DNA of 64,000 nucleotides from Chryseobacterium viscerum (GTDB taxonomy: Bacteria; Bacteroidota; Bacteroidia; Flavobacteriales; Weeksellaceae): positions 496,001 to 560,000 of the forward strand of contig NZ_PPEG02000001.1 in the NCBI RefSeq assembly GCF_002899945.2, given 5' to 3'. The notes beneath the pieces were generated by a model. That model saw only the letters and a list, made by a program, of their open reading frames with translations, ran no database searches and was not told where the DNA came from. This document shows, piece by piece, positions 9,847 to 17,667 of the stretch. The translations under genes were made by a program, and so were the position numbers. How positions within the stretch are numbered: the first letter of the stretch is position 1; each line of letters begins with the position of its first letter.

Positions 9847-10500
9847 TCAGAACTCTTTTTTCACAGAACCACAGTTTAGCATCTGATTTCCATAGTATGG
9901 ATTTTTAATCGCTTTGGTTTCACTGATCCATATCGCTCCTTTACCGTCATTAAACATTGGGCAATGATCCTGATACAGCTTTTGTGAGCTTCCAAATAAG
10001 GTAACAAGGTCTGAAACATCTTTACTTAAAAAAGCCAGATGCTCTCGCTGATGGTCAATCTTTCCTGCATTATCACTGATATGTTCAGCATTTTCTCTGG
10101 CGTCATCTGCTATTTCTTTATATTCTTTTTGCTTTCCGGAAGGAATGTTTTTAACATCTACATTCTTTAAGGTATTCAGCAATTGCTTTCCTGCATTGGA
10201 CGCCCCTTTGTCATTATCGGCTATTAATGCATTTTTAAGGGCTAAATAGTCTTTAATAATAGGGTCAATGGTAAAGCTTTGGGATTGAGCCTCTGTTTTA
10301 ACCGTTTCAGCTTTCTGAACAGGGGCGCTTACGGGTTCAGTAGAAGCAGCTGAATCGTGTAATGGTAATGTCTTTGTTTCAGATATGGATGTGCTGTCCT
10401 GCGTCTTTAGTTCACTGTTTTTATTTGGAGACTTTTTGCAGGAAACTACTGTTAATGCGGCACTTGTTGATATGATGATTGATAAGATTATATTTTTCAT
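9847..10500 (-). CDS. DUF3347 lipoprotein
   Basis: This 217-residue protein has a lipoprotein signal (lipobox ending LTVVSC, residues 16-21) and a Ser/Thr/Lys-rich linker to about residue 75. A helical DUF3347 domain with the signature HCPMFNDGKGAIWIS and the ending NPYYGNQMLNCGSV follows. The Cys/His/Met positions suggest metal binding. DUF3347 is common in Bacteroidota copper and cation efflux loci, also fused to CusB-like adaptors. It is a paralogue of the C-terminal part of the next gene upstream (10531-11400), which has HCPMFNNGKGANWLS. Confidence 0.85.
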   Translation of the reverse strand: MKNIILSIIISTSAALTVVSCKKSPNKNSELKTQDSTSISETKTLPLHDSAASTEPVSAPVQKAETVKTEAQSQSFTIDPIIKDYLALKNALIADNDKGASNAGKQLLNTLKNVDVKNIPSGKQKEYKEIADDARENAEHISDNAGKIDHQREHLAFLSKDVSDLVTLFGSSQKLYQDHCPMFNDGKGAIWISETKAIKNPYYGNQMLNCGSVKKEF

Positions 10501-10530
10501 TGTATTGATATTTACTTATTAAGTTCTTTA

Positions 10531-11400
10531 TTATTTGTTGTTAATCGTTTCCTGAGTACTTCCACAGGTAAGCATTTTGGAACCGTAAAACGGATTTTTG
10601 ATCGCTTCTTCTTTACTAAGCCAGTTCGCTCCTTTTCCATTATTAAACATTGGACAATGCTGATAATAAACAGGTTTGTCCTGTTTTGAAACTTTAGTAA
10701 GGGCATAGATATTTTCAGACAGAAGCGCAAAAGTGTCTCTCTGTTTTGAGATATCTTTAATGGCTGTCATCTTTTCTGCCTGTGTTGTAAGTTCTTTTAA
10801 AACCTTCATCCAAACGGTGTGTTCTTCATTGGAAAGCTTACTCATTTCAACATTCTGGATCGCTTTTACCAAAGAGGTGGCTTTTGCAGATGAGGTTGCT
10901 GCATCAGTATTTACAAGAGCATCTTTTAAGGCAAAATAATTGTCGAAAACCGCACTAAGCTGGGAAGCATTCTTGTTTTCAGAGCTATTGGGCTGGCTCA
11001 TTTTGCTATGATCATTATTCATATCCATTCCCTGATCTTTATCCACGCGGGCAGGTTTTAGCTCTCTTTTGTATTGGCAGCAGCCTGCTAATTTATTGTA
11101 GGCATCATCCGGAGCTAAGAATTTTTCGCTGTCATAACCGGCCAAAGCAATGCGCTTGAGGATTTCATCTTCATTCGTTTTTTTAATGTCATAGTTCAGC
11201 GTAGCCATTTTGGTATCTTCATTCCATACCACGGATGAAATGTTCTTTAGATTACCTGCTTTTTCGATATTGGTTTTACACATGTCGCAGTTGCCATATA
11301 CTTTTATGGTTGATGTCTTTACATTTTTTATCTGTGCAAAACTTAGGGTGTATGATAGTAATACCGTGATTACCACCAATATTTTTGATATTGATTTCAC
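10531..11400 (-). CDS. HMA-domain / DUF3347 fusion protein, secreted
   Basis: This 289-residue protein has a signal peptide (cleavage near SFAQ). A heavy-metal-associated domain at about residues 30-100 carries the metal site CDMC (38-41). A His/Met-containing linker (DMNNDHSKMSQ) follows, then a DUF3347 domain at about 150-289 with HCPMFNNGKGANW and LTCGS. The combination suggests a periplasmic copper chaperone that passes metal to other members of the cluster. It is the second gene of the minus-strand copper cluster, 30 bp upstream of the DUF3347 lipoprotein. Confidence 0.85.
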   Translation of the reverse strand: MKSISKILVVITVLLSYTLSFAQIKNVKTSTIKVYGNCDMCKTNIEKAGNLKNISSVVWNEDTKMATLNYDIKKTNEDEILKRIALAGYDSEKFLAPDDAYNKLAGCCQYKRELKPARVDKDQGMDMNNDHSKMSQPNSSENKNASQLSAVFDNYFALKDALVNTDAATSSAKATSLVKAIQNVEMSKLSNEEHTVWMKVLKELTTQAEKMTAIKDISKQRDTFALLSENIYALTKVSKQDKPVYYQHCPMFNNGKGANWLSKEEAIKNPFYGSKMLTCGSTQETINNK

Positions 11401-11499
11401 TTTTTGATTTTTAAAAATTAAGAATTGGAGTACAATAGATTGTCCGAAAACAAAAATTTTGCTTTCGACAAGACGTATTTCTGGCTGCTAAACCAGGAG

Positions 11500-11934
11500 T
11501 TACCCTATTTTGGGAGGTTGCCAGATGGAAGAAAAACCTGAAGAATAATAGGTTTGGCTGAAACTAAATTTAAGTTTCTTTTCTTCTATAAAATGATTTT
11601 TAATTTTTAGATCGGACATCACAGGAAGCCCTGTTAATGAGATCACGGTTCCGCATCGGCAAGAATTGTGTTTGCATTTGCCATTGCAGTCATTATGGTC
11701 TCTGTCTTTTTTACAAAAACCAGGCTGGCAGCAGAATTTATCGGAAAATGTTCTGGTTTGACACTTATAACCTAAGGTTTCATCCTTTTTTACATTTTTC
11801 TTGGTACAGCCAAAACTCAAAGTCGGCACTAAGAAAAGCACCAAGCACAGGATAAGGATGTGACCAATATTTTTGTTATAAGTTTTCAACAAAACAAAGT
11901 TACAATTTTTATCATTTATATGTTTTTTTATCAA
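11500..11934 (-). CDS. Small secreted Cys-rich protein of the copper cluster
   Basis: 144 residues from the first ATG, with no recognised family. A hydrophobic signal-like stretch at about residues 26-41 ends SFGC and could be a lipobox. It is followed by a Cys/Lys-rich region with at least ten cysteines (KCQTRTFSDKFCCQPGFCKK, NDCNGKCKHNSCRCG), which looks metal-binding. The start is uncertain: 20 or so residues precede the hydrophobic core, and a TAACTTTG element (11902-11895) lies inside the ORF. A TTG-started form beginning MKTYNKNIGH is possible. A role in copper binding is inferred only from position and composition. Confidence 0.6.
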   Translation of the reverse strand: MIKKHINDKNCNFVLLKTYNKNIGHILILCLVLFLVPTLSFGCTKKNVKKDETLGYKCQTRTFSDKFCCQPGFCKKDRDHNDCNGKCKHNSCRCGTVISLTGLPVMSDLKIKNHFIEEKKLKFSFSQTYYSSGFSSIWQPPKIG

Positions 11935-12345
11935 ATTATTTTTCTGAAAATTTCTAAAATTTTATTTTATTGACGAGAACAGGCAGGTATTTTTAGTCAA
12001 GAAATCCTATCAAAATTTTCCATGGAAAGCTGATTTCAATGGGGTGAAATAAAAAATCGGTACAAATTTATTTGTACCGATCCAACCATTATTAAAACTA
12101 ACGAAAAGATTCTTTATCTGAATTTTGCATAAAAAAATGTAAGTCAGGAAGACGGATGCCAAAAAGAGGGCTCCTTTGGGGGTAATTATGACCGTCTTAG
12201 ATTAACAAGGATGAACTTTATCTATTGAGTGTAAAGTACCAGAATAAAAATACTTTAGTCCTTCTTCAATACAAGGAACATCCTCCTTTGACATCCATTC
12301 TTCCTTCCCACAATCAATCTTTAAACATCTTCAGATTCTATAATC
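11935..12345. other. Intergenic region without recognisable gene
   Basis: These 411 bases separate the copper cluster from the T9SS protein gene. Apart from the strong hairpin at 12051-12081, I see no ORF with plausible start, composition or family features on either strand. Confidence 0.5.
12051..12081 (-). terminator. Perfect 12-bp hairpin terminator
   Basis: ATCGGTACAAAT (12056-12067) pairs with ATTTGTACCGAT (12070-12081) around a TT loop. On the minus strand it is followed by six T residues (12056-12051), as in a terminator. It lies about 265 bp past the T9SS gene, so a long 3' UTR or an unseen small transcript ends here. Confidence 0.7.
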
Positions 12346-13308
12346 CTATTTCTTTATAAATCTATTTTTGTATTCACTTCCATCTGCGCTTTTGGAAATA
12401 ATGATATAATTTCCCGGCACCAACTGGCTCACATCAATCGCCTGATTATATCGGTGGTCATTTTTCTTCAAAACCAGCTTTCCGGACATGTCTATAATGG
12501 TAACTTCTTTATAAACTTTATCGGATTCTTTCCCAATATAAAGGTGCTGTGCGGTAGGATTCGGGTAGATTTTCAGATTGTTATCTTTAATTTTTGTCTC
12601 TCCTGTTCCCAGATTGCTGCAGAATTCCCAGTTTCCAAAATTCACCTCTACAAAAGCGAAGGGGTCTAACATCTGACATTGATCCGGGCAGTATTCTGTA
12701 CAGGCATAAAATCCATATTTCCCTGAAGTTGTTGCTACATAGGTATCTCCTATTACGCCAGGAATAATGCAGGTATCTCCCGCAACCGGAGGATTACTGC
12801 CTGGGACACATCTGAACCAGGTATGCTTGCCATATACTACAGGAAAGATATTGTCAAACTGTACAGAAGCACCGTTGCATACATTCACTATTCCTCCATT
12901 TTCCTCATACGTTCCGGGAGTATAAGTCGTCATCATAGCCGGAAGACCATATACAAAACCATCTGCCATTGCTGCAGTACTTTCTGCCGTACAGTCTCCC
13001 TCTGTAACCACTACTTTAAAATAATTCAGCTGATCATTCCCATTGATGGTTAGCTGTTGTGAGGTAGCCCCCGGAATGAGCACCCAAGGGTTGTTATTGG
13101 GGGTCTGCCAGGTCCATTCCTGTTTATACCATTGGTAACTGGCGTAAGTCTGTGTAATGGAAAGTATCTCATCTTCCGTATCACAGAATAAAATCGTTCC
13201 AGGGTATTTTTGCCCTAATCTCGGGCTGGTAAGTGTAGGGGTACATTGTGCTTTTACATTCAAAATAGTGAATAATAAAACCACTAAAAAAATTAGCTTT
13301 GTTTTCAT
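12346..13308 (-). CDS. T9SS type A sorting domain-containing secreted protein
   Basis: This 320-residue protein has a signal peptide (cleavage near VKAQ). Ig/PKD-like beta segments rich in Cys and Trp follow at about 20-235 (CTPTLTSPRLGQKYPG, YQWYKQEW). The last 75 residues form a type IX secretion sorting domain (NLKIYPNPTAQHLYIG, then GKLVLKK and VPGNYIIIS, ending KNRFIKK). It should be exported across the outer membrane by the T9SS. It lies downstream of the sigma factor and barrel genes on the same strand (43-bp gap), so it may be a target or member of that operon. The biochemical role is unknown. Confidence 0.85.
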   Translation of the reverse strand: MKTKLIFLVVLLFTILNVKAQCTPTLTSPRLGQKYPGTILFCDTEDEILSITQTYASYQWYKQEWTWQTPNNNPWVLIPGATSQQLTINGNDQLNYFKVVVTEGDCTAESTAAMADGFVYGLPAMMTTYTPGTYEENGGIVNVCNGASVQFDNIFPVVYGKHTWFRCVPGSNPPVAGDTCIIPGVIGDTYVATTSGKYGFYACTEYCPDQCQMLDPFAFVEVNFGNWEFCSNLGTGETKIKDNNLKIYPNPTAQHLYIGKESDKVYKEVTIIDMSGKLVLKKNDHRYNQAIDVSQLVPGNYIIISKSADGSEYKNRFIKK

Positions 13309-13351
13309 ATATAGATTATTAAGTTTGGTGTTATAATAAAATCATCTACAT

Positions 13352-14758
13352 TCAATCCAACAGCACTCTGATTCCGAATTTCATATTAAAATGAAGCGGT
13401 TTCTCTTTATAAATTGTATTGGGAGCTTCTTCTTCCTTAAAATGATATCCTATTCCCGGCTCTGCATAAACTCCAACTTTATCAATGATCTTCAGCTGAA
13501 ATCCTACTGCTGTATTGACAGAAAACTGTAAGGGTTTGTGGTCCAGACTTTCCTTCGAGGATTCTTTTATTTCATCGTTGACAACATAAGTCGTTGTGAT
13601 GCTTCCTGATACGGGTTTCTCTATGAGTGCTCCTCCCGTAACATATCCTGTAAATCTTCCTTTCTGAATAACATTGTAGTTGACCTGAACAGGAATTCCT
13701 ATATAATGAACGGTCTGGTCTCCTTTTATATAGTTGTTATCACTTCCCGAATGCAGCTCAGAAGCCAGTTTCGTGTAATTCAGACCTGTCCCTATTCCCC
13801 ATCTTTTCCCCAAATTGTAGTAAAGGGATAATCCGAATGTCACAGGTATTTTATGCCTGATTCTCGCTTCTACCGGCTGACTCTGGTTCGCCAGGAATAT
13901 TGCTGTCAGAGGATCGTCATTATATTCGGCAGTACTCCACAACTGCTCAACATTCATTGCTTTTCCCGTCATCGAAGCATACCCCGGAAACTGCTGTTCT
14001 GCAGAGTTGGAAGCAACATTTCCTGTAAGCATACTCAGCATCCAGGACTTTTTATCACGGGATTTCCCAGTATTACGCTTGGCGTTTTCAGCATATACTT
14101 CCTTTGGTTTCTCCTGTTGAAAAGGAGTCGCATCGGTTTCCTTTTCTCCAACCGCTTCTTTTACTGTATCCTCAGTAGGAGCTGTTTTCTGAGCCATCTT
14201 ATTTTCCTGCTGAAAAGACTCTGCTCCTGTCGAAAGCCTGAAGAGATCCTGAACATTCTGATTATTTCCGGCTTCATTTCCTTCTCGGCTATTAGAATAT
14301 CTTTGGGTTAAAATTTTCTGCGGAACTTTTGCATCCAGCATATTGTCGGCTAAAAAAGCATCTGGCCCTGATTTCACTTCACTGCTTGAAATACTCTCAG
14401 TTTCTATAGGTTTTAAAGAATTGCTTCCTTTTGCTTTTTCCACATCTTCCGGCTTCTGAGACAAGGTTTTCTCTGTATCTGTGTCATTCTGTGGTCCTAT
14501 TTTCGTCAGTAAAAACAACAATGCAATAGCAGCAGCAATACCTCCTATACGATAGAATAAAGATTTTCTTCCTGCACCGGCTATCTTTTCTTTTTTCTTC
14601 ACTCCCCCTTCATGAATTTCTGGAATAAATCCGGGAATGCTGTTCTTTTCTTCCCCGGAGAATAATTCATCTTTGATGTCATCCCACAACCCTTCCGGAA
14701 CGTCCTCTTCATGGTCATCCATTCTGCTTCGCAGGTTATTTAGCCACTCGTTATTCAT
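13352..14758 (-). CDS. Membrane-anchored protein with C-terminal beta-barrel domain, sigma-factor partner
   Basis: This 468-residue protein has a soluble acidic N-terminus (residues 1-80, LRSRMDDHEEDVPEGLWDDI) and one transmembrane helix at about 86-103 (IGGIAAAIALLFLLTKI). A low-complexity charged linker runs to about 250, and a C-terminal OmpX/PorT-like beta-barrel domain follows (about 290-468, FGLSLYYNLGKRWGIGTGLNY to KFGIRVLLD). It overlaps the ECF sigma gene by 8 bp. That coupling and the cytoplasmic head plus single helix fit an anti-sigma factor, but no zinc anti-sigma motif is visible. The combination of an inner-membrane helix and a barrel domain in one chain is topologically odd. 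Confidence 0.75.
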   Translation of the reverse strand: MNNEWLNNLRSRMDDHEEDVPEGLWDDIKDELFSGEEKNSIPGFIPEIHEGGVKKKEKIAGAGRKSLFYRIGGIAAAIALLFLLTKIGPQNDTDTEKTLSQKPEDVEKAKGSNSLKPIETESISSSEVKSGPDAFLADNMLDAKVPQKILTQRYSNSREGNEAGNNQNVQDLFRLSTGAESFQQENKMAQKTAPTEDTVKEAVGEKETDATPFQQEKPKEVYAENAKRNTGKSRDKKSWMLSMLTGNVASNSAEQQFPGYASMTGKAMNVEQLWSTAEYNDDPLTAIFLANQSQPVEARIRHKIPVTFGLSLYYNLGKRWGIGTGLNYTKLASELHSGSDNNYIKGDQTVHYIGIPVQVNYNVIQKGRFTGYVTGGALIEKPVSGSITTTYVVNDEIKESSKESLDHKPLQFSVNTAVGFQLKIIDKVGVYAEPGIGYHFKEEEAPNTIYKEKPLHFNMKFGIRVLLD

Positions 14759-15317
14759 ATTGTGCTTTTTTTGACATTTTAAATTCTTTTATTTTCTGAA
14801 CAAGCAGTCCTTTTGCACGGTGAAACTGAGATGCAGAAGAGTTTTCTGCAATCCCCAGCAGCCCGGCAATCTCTTTATGGCTTTTTTTCTCAAACACATA
14901 CAGGTTAAAAACAGTTCTGTACCCTTCAGGAAGAGCTTTGATCATCATCATAATATCATCACGCGGAATCTCTTCAAAATCCGGTTCTTCTTCATTGGGA
15001 ATGTCCGGAAGATCATCTACTTCAACAGCAGATTTAAAATCGCCCTTCTGTTTTATATGCTTCAACGATTCATTGATGGTGATACGAGTCATCCAGGCTT
15101 TTAAAGAACCACTTCCTCTGTACTCAAAAGATTCTATCGACCGGAACATTTTGATAAAACTGTTTTGGAGTACATCATGAACATCTTCTTTCTCCGCTAC
15201 ATAACGAGAGCATACATAGGACAGATTTCTGGAATAAGCTCCAAAAAGCTCTTTCCAGGCAGCTTCCTCCTTCTTCAGGAGATGCTTTACCAAAATCTGT
15301 TCTTTACTTTCTTCCAT
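14751..15317 (-). CDS. ECF-type RNA polymerase sigma factor
   Basis: This 188-residue protein has sigma region 2 at about residues 20-90 (YVAEKEDVHDVLQNSFIKMFRSIESFEYRG) and region 4 at about 125-180 (LPEGYRTVFNLYVFEKKSHKEIAGLLGIAENSSASQFHRAKG). The size and domain pair are typical of extracytoplasmic-function sigma factors. The downstream gene overlaps by 8 bp and encodes a membrane protein that may hold it inactive. A TATTTTTG -7 element lies about 45 bp upstream. Confidence 0.92.
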   Translation of the reverse strand: MEESKEQILVKHLLKKEEAAWKELFGAYSRNLSYVCSRYVAEKEDVHDVLQNSFIKMFRSIESFEYRGSGSLKAWMTRITINESLKHIKQKGDFKSAVEVDDLPDIPNEEEPDFEEIPRDDIMMMIKALPEGYRTVFNLYVFEKKSHKEIAGLLGIAENSSASQFHRAKGLLVQKIKEFKMSKKAQYE

Positions 15318-15360
15318 ATATGCTGCCGCCGTATCCAGTGGATGTTATAAAACTGTCAAG

Positions 15361-15396
15361 CAAAAATAGATTGCATCTTATTAATAAAGTGCAATC
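15361..15396 (-). promoter_or_regulatory. Overlapping terminator hairpin and sigma-gene promoter
   Basis: The inverted repeat GATTGCA (15369-15375) / TGCAATC (15390-15396) followed on the minus strand by TATTTTTG fits the terminator of the DUF4840 gene. The same TATTTTTG (15368-15361) with TTG at 15394-15392 fits a TTG-N23-TAnnTTTG promoter for the sigma operon. Both readings are from sequence only. Confidence 0.5.
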
Positions 15397-15418
15397 CATT
15401 GATGATAATATCTATTAA

Positions 15419-15997
15419 TTAATTTTTTATACAGAAAGGAAAATTATAATTAATAACCTCATATGGTGTAATCAACGTACCATCTACGGTAATCTTTTCT
15501 GCTGTGACAGCAAACCTCAGCGATTGATCCAGTCCTACATAATATCCTTTTTGCTTAGAGACGAATTCTACAACCGTCTTTTTATTAACACCATCTACAG
15601 GAATCTGAAGTTCCAAAGCTTTTGGTGCTAAAGTCAGCTCAATTACATTATTCGCTGTATTGATCACTGCTGCATATTTTAGATCATACTTCACTTTTGC
15701 CATTGCTTTTAATGCAGCTTCCGCTTTTACCGGGTTTTTCACTACTGTTTTTACAATTTCTTCGATAGGAAATTCAGCGAATGAGATGGTATCTTTTTTT
15801 ACTTTAAACTCTTTTACTCCTTCTCTTTTGCTATTTCCCTGTACTATAACCAGCTTTCCTTTATAATTTCCTGGTAAATTTTCCATTTTTACAGGTGGAA
15901 TATCCGGACCTTCATTATCATTGCATGCGGATAGGGCAAATCCTGCTAAAACCATTAAAACTGTTATAAAAAATCGGGGTACTGTCAATTTTTTCAT
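15419..15997 (-). CDS. DUF4840-like lipoprotein
   Basis: This 192-residue protein has a lipoprotein signal peptide (lipobox ending GFALSAC). The beta-rich body begins MENLPGNYKGKLVIVQG and ends INYNFPFCIKN, resembling DUF4840 proteins of flavobacteria. The family assignment is from memory of its opening pattern and is moderate. No catalytic motif is visible. It precedes the sigma operon on the same strand but is separated from it by a terminator-like hairpin. Confidence 0.6.
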   Translation of the reverse strand: MKKLTVPRFFITVLMVLAGFALSACNDNEGPDIPPVKMENLPGNYKGKLVIVQGNSKREGVKEFKVKKDTISFAEFPIEEIVKTVVKNPVKAEAALKAMAKVKYDLKYAAVINTANNVIELTLAPKALELQIPVDGVNKKTVVEFVSKQKGYYVGLDQSLRFAVTAEKITVDGTLITPYEVINYNFPFCIKN

Positions 15998-16201
15998 TGC
16001 ATTACTTTTTCGTTAAACATTAATTATTTTCGAGTACTCATCTATATAAATCTCTCTTTCTAAAAATCTTGCATGATTTCTTGAAAAAAAGATGTTTTTT
16101 TTTCATAACCAATTGATCTTATGGAGATAAAATTTCATCACTTCTCTGCAAATTCCGGACCTGATGTGAAAATTTTATTTTATTTACCCTCAGCAATAAC
16201 A

Positions 16202-16232
16202 AAAAGGAAGCTACATCACATAGCTTCCTTTT
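16202..16232. terminator. Terminator of the RND efflux operon
   Basis: The arms AAAAGGAAGCTA (16202-16213) and TAGCTTCCTTTT (16221-16232) with a 7-base loop end in T-runs in both directions, 20 bp past the last efflux gene. Confidence 0.8.
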
Positions 16233-16251
16233 ATTATTTATCATTTACATT

Positions 16252-17667
16252 TTACTGTACTCCTCCGCCAAGTGCTCTGTAGAGGTCTACCTCAGCATTT
16301 AGTCTTTCAAGGGTTACATTAATGGATTCCAGATCATTCTGAAGTTTATTATTCTGCGCTGTGATTACTTCAAGATAGGTGGCCATACCGCTTTTATACA
16401 GCTTAAGCGCATCATTGATTCCTTTGTCCAGAATGGCTGTTCTCTGGTCTAAAAGCTGAAGCCTTTCCGAAGAACCTTTAGACTTCGCCATCGCATCCGA
16501 AACTTCTCCCACAGCAGTCATTACAGATTGTTTAAAATTGATGCCTGCTTTTTCCTGTTCAATCAAAGCAGTTTCGTAAGCTGTTCTCAGTTGTTTTTTC
16601 TGAAAAATCGGAGCCGCTAAATTCGCAGCTATTGCTTTGGTAATGGATCCCGGAATATCAAACCACGAGCTGAATTTGTTGGAATTCACGCCTATCTGCG
16701 GACTCAGACTGATACTTGGGTACATTGCTGCTTTTGCCAGTCCGGTTTTAGAATTTAAACTGATTACGTTAAATTCTGCCACTTTCAGATCCGGTCTTCG
16801 GCTCAGCAGTTGTGCCGGTAAGCCTTCTGACAGCTTATTTTCAGGAATCATTGTTTTCAGATTTCCTTCTCTTTCTATCTGGGTTGGATATCCTCCGCAA
16901 AGAATACTCAAAGCATTTTCCTGGATAGAAATATTCTGTTTCGCCAAAGGAATCAGCAGTTCAGCTGTTTTCTTTTGTGCTTCTGACTGCTGAATGGCCA
17001 ATGAATTAATCTGTCCTGCCTTAAACTGAAGGTTCATCATTCTAAGAGTATTATCACTCAATTCAATATTCTGTTCAGCGATTTTCAGCTGTTCATCCAG
17101 ACTTATAAGGTTGTAATAAGCCTGTGCTACCTGAACAACAATTCTGCTTTTGATGGCATTTAAGTTTTCTTTTTGACCAAAATATTCTGCAGCAGCAGAC
17201 TCCTTTTGCATTTTAGCTTTCCCCCAAATATCTACTTCCCAGGAAAGTTTCAACGCAGCACTAAAATCATCTATGTATTTTGTCCCTACAAACTGTTCGT
17301 TAAGAGAGCCGTTAAGCGTATTGGGAGAAGCCCAGCTTCTGTTGGCTCCCGCAGTGAAATCCAGTGTTGGCATCAATCCCAGCTTGGCTTGCTTATAAAT
17401 CAGATCCAGCTGTTCTATATTTTTCAGCGCTACATTTACTTCGTTATTTCTGGAAAGGGCTTTATCTATTAATCCTATCAGTTTAGGATCTTTGAAAAAG
17501 GTCTTCCACGGCAGCACTACTGTATCTCCCGTTACCTGTACAGATTCTTTGTATGTTTCGGGAACCTGAAGATCTGTTCTTGTATATTTTTTCCCTACGG
17601 CACAAGACATCAGCAGTGATGCCATTGCGCCTGAAATAAGGAAATTCTTTATATTAAATATTCTCAT
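16252..17667 (-). CDS. RND efflux outer-membrane factor (TolC/OprM family)
   Basis: This 471-residue lipoprotein (lipobox ending MASLLMSC) has two outer-membrane-efflux repeats of long alternating helices (for example KLSWEVDIWGKAKMQKESAAAEY and LSRRPDLKVAEFNVISLNSKTGLA, each interrupted by strands). It ends in ALGGGVQ, as in OprM/NodT proteins. It forms the outer-membrane duct of the tripartite pump encoded here. Its start overlaps the permease stop by 14 bp, so translation is probably coupled. Confidence 0.93.
   Translation of the reverse strand: MRIFNIKNFLISGAMASLLMSCAVGKKYTRTDLQVPETYKESVQVTGDTVVLPWKTFFKDPKLIGLIDKALSRNNEVNVALKNIEQLDLIYKQAKLGLMPTLDFTAGANRSWASPNTLNGSLNEQFVGTKYIDDFSAALKLSWEVDIWGKAKMQKESAAAEYFGQKENLNAIKSRIVVQVAQAYYNLISLDEQLKIAEQNIELSDNTLRMMNLQFKAGQINSLAIQQSEAQKKTAELLIPLAKQNISIQENALSILCGGYPTQIEREGNLKTMIPENKLSEGLPAQLLSRRPDLKVAEFNVISLNSKTGLAKAAMYPSISLSPQIGVNSNKFSSWFDIPGSITKAIAANLAAPIFQKKQLRTAYETALIEQEKAGINFKQSVMTAVGEVSDAMAKSKGSSERLQLLDQRTAILDKGINDALKLYKSGMATYLEVITAQNNKLQNDLESINVTLERLNAEVDLYRALGGGVQ

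Noticed and set aside
12082..12345. Hidden small peptide gene in the gap before the T9SS gene
   Set aside because: No ORF with a leader, signal peptide or plausible start was found on either strand.
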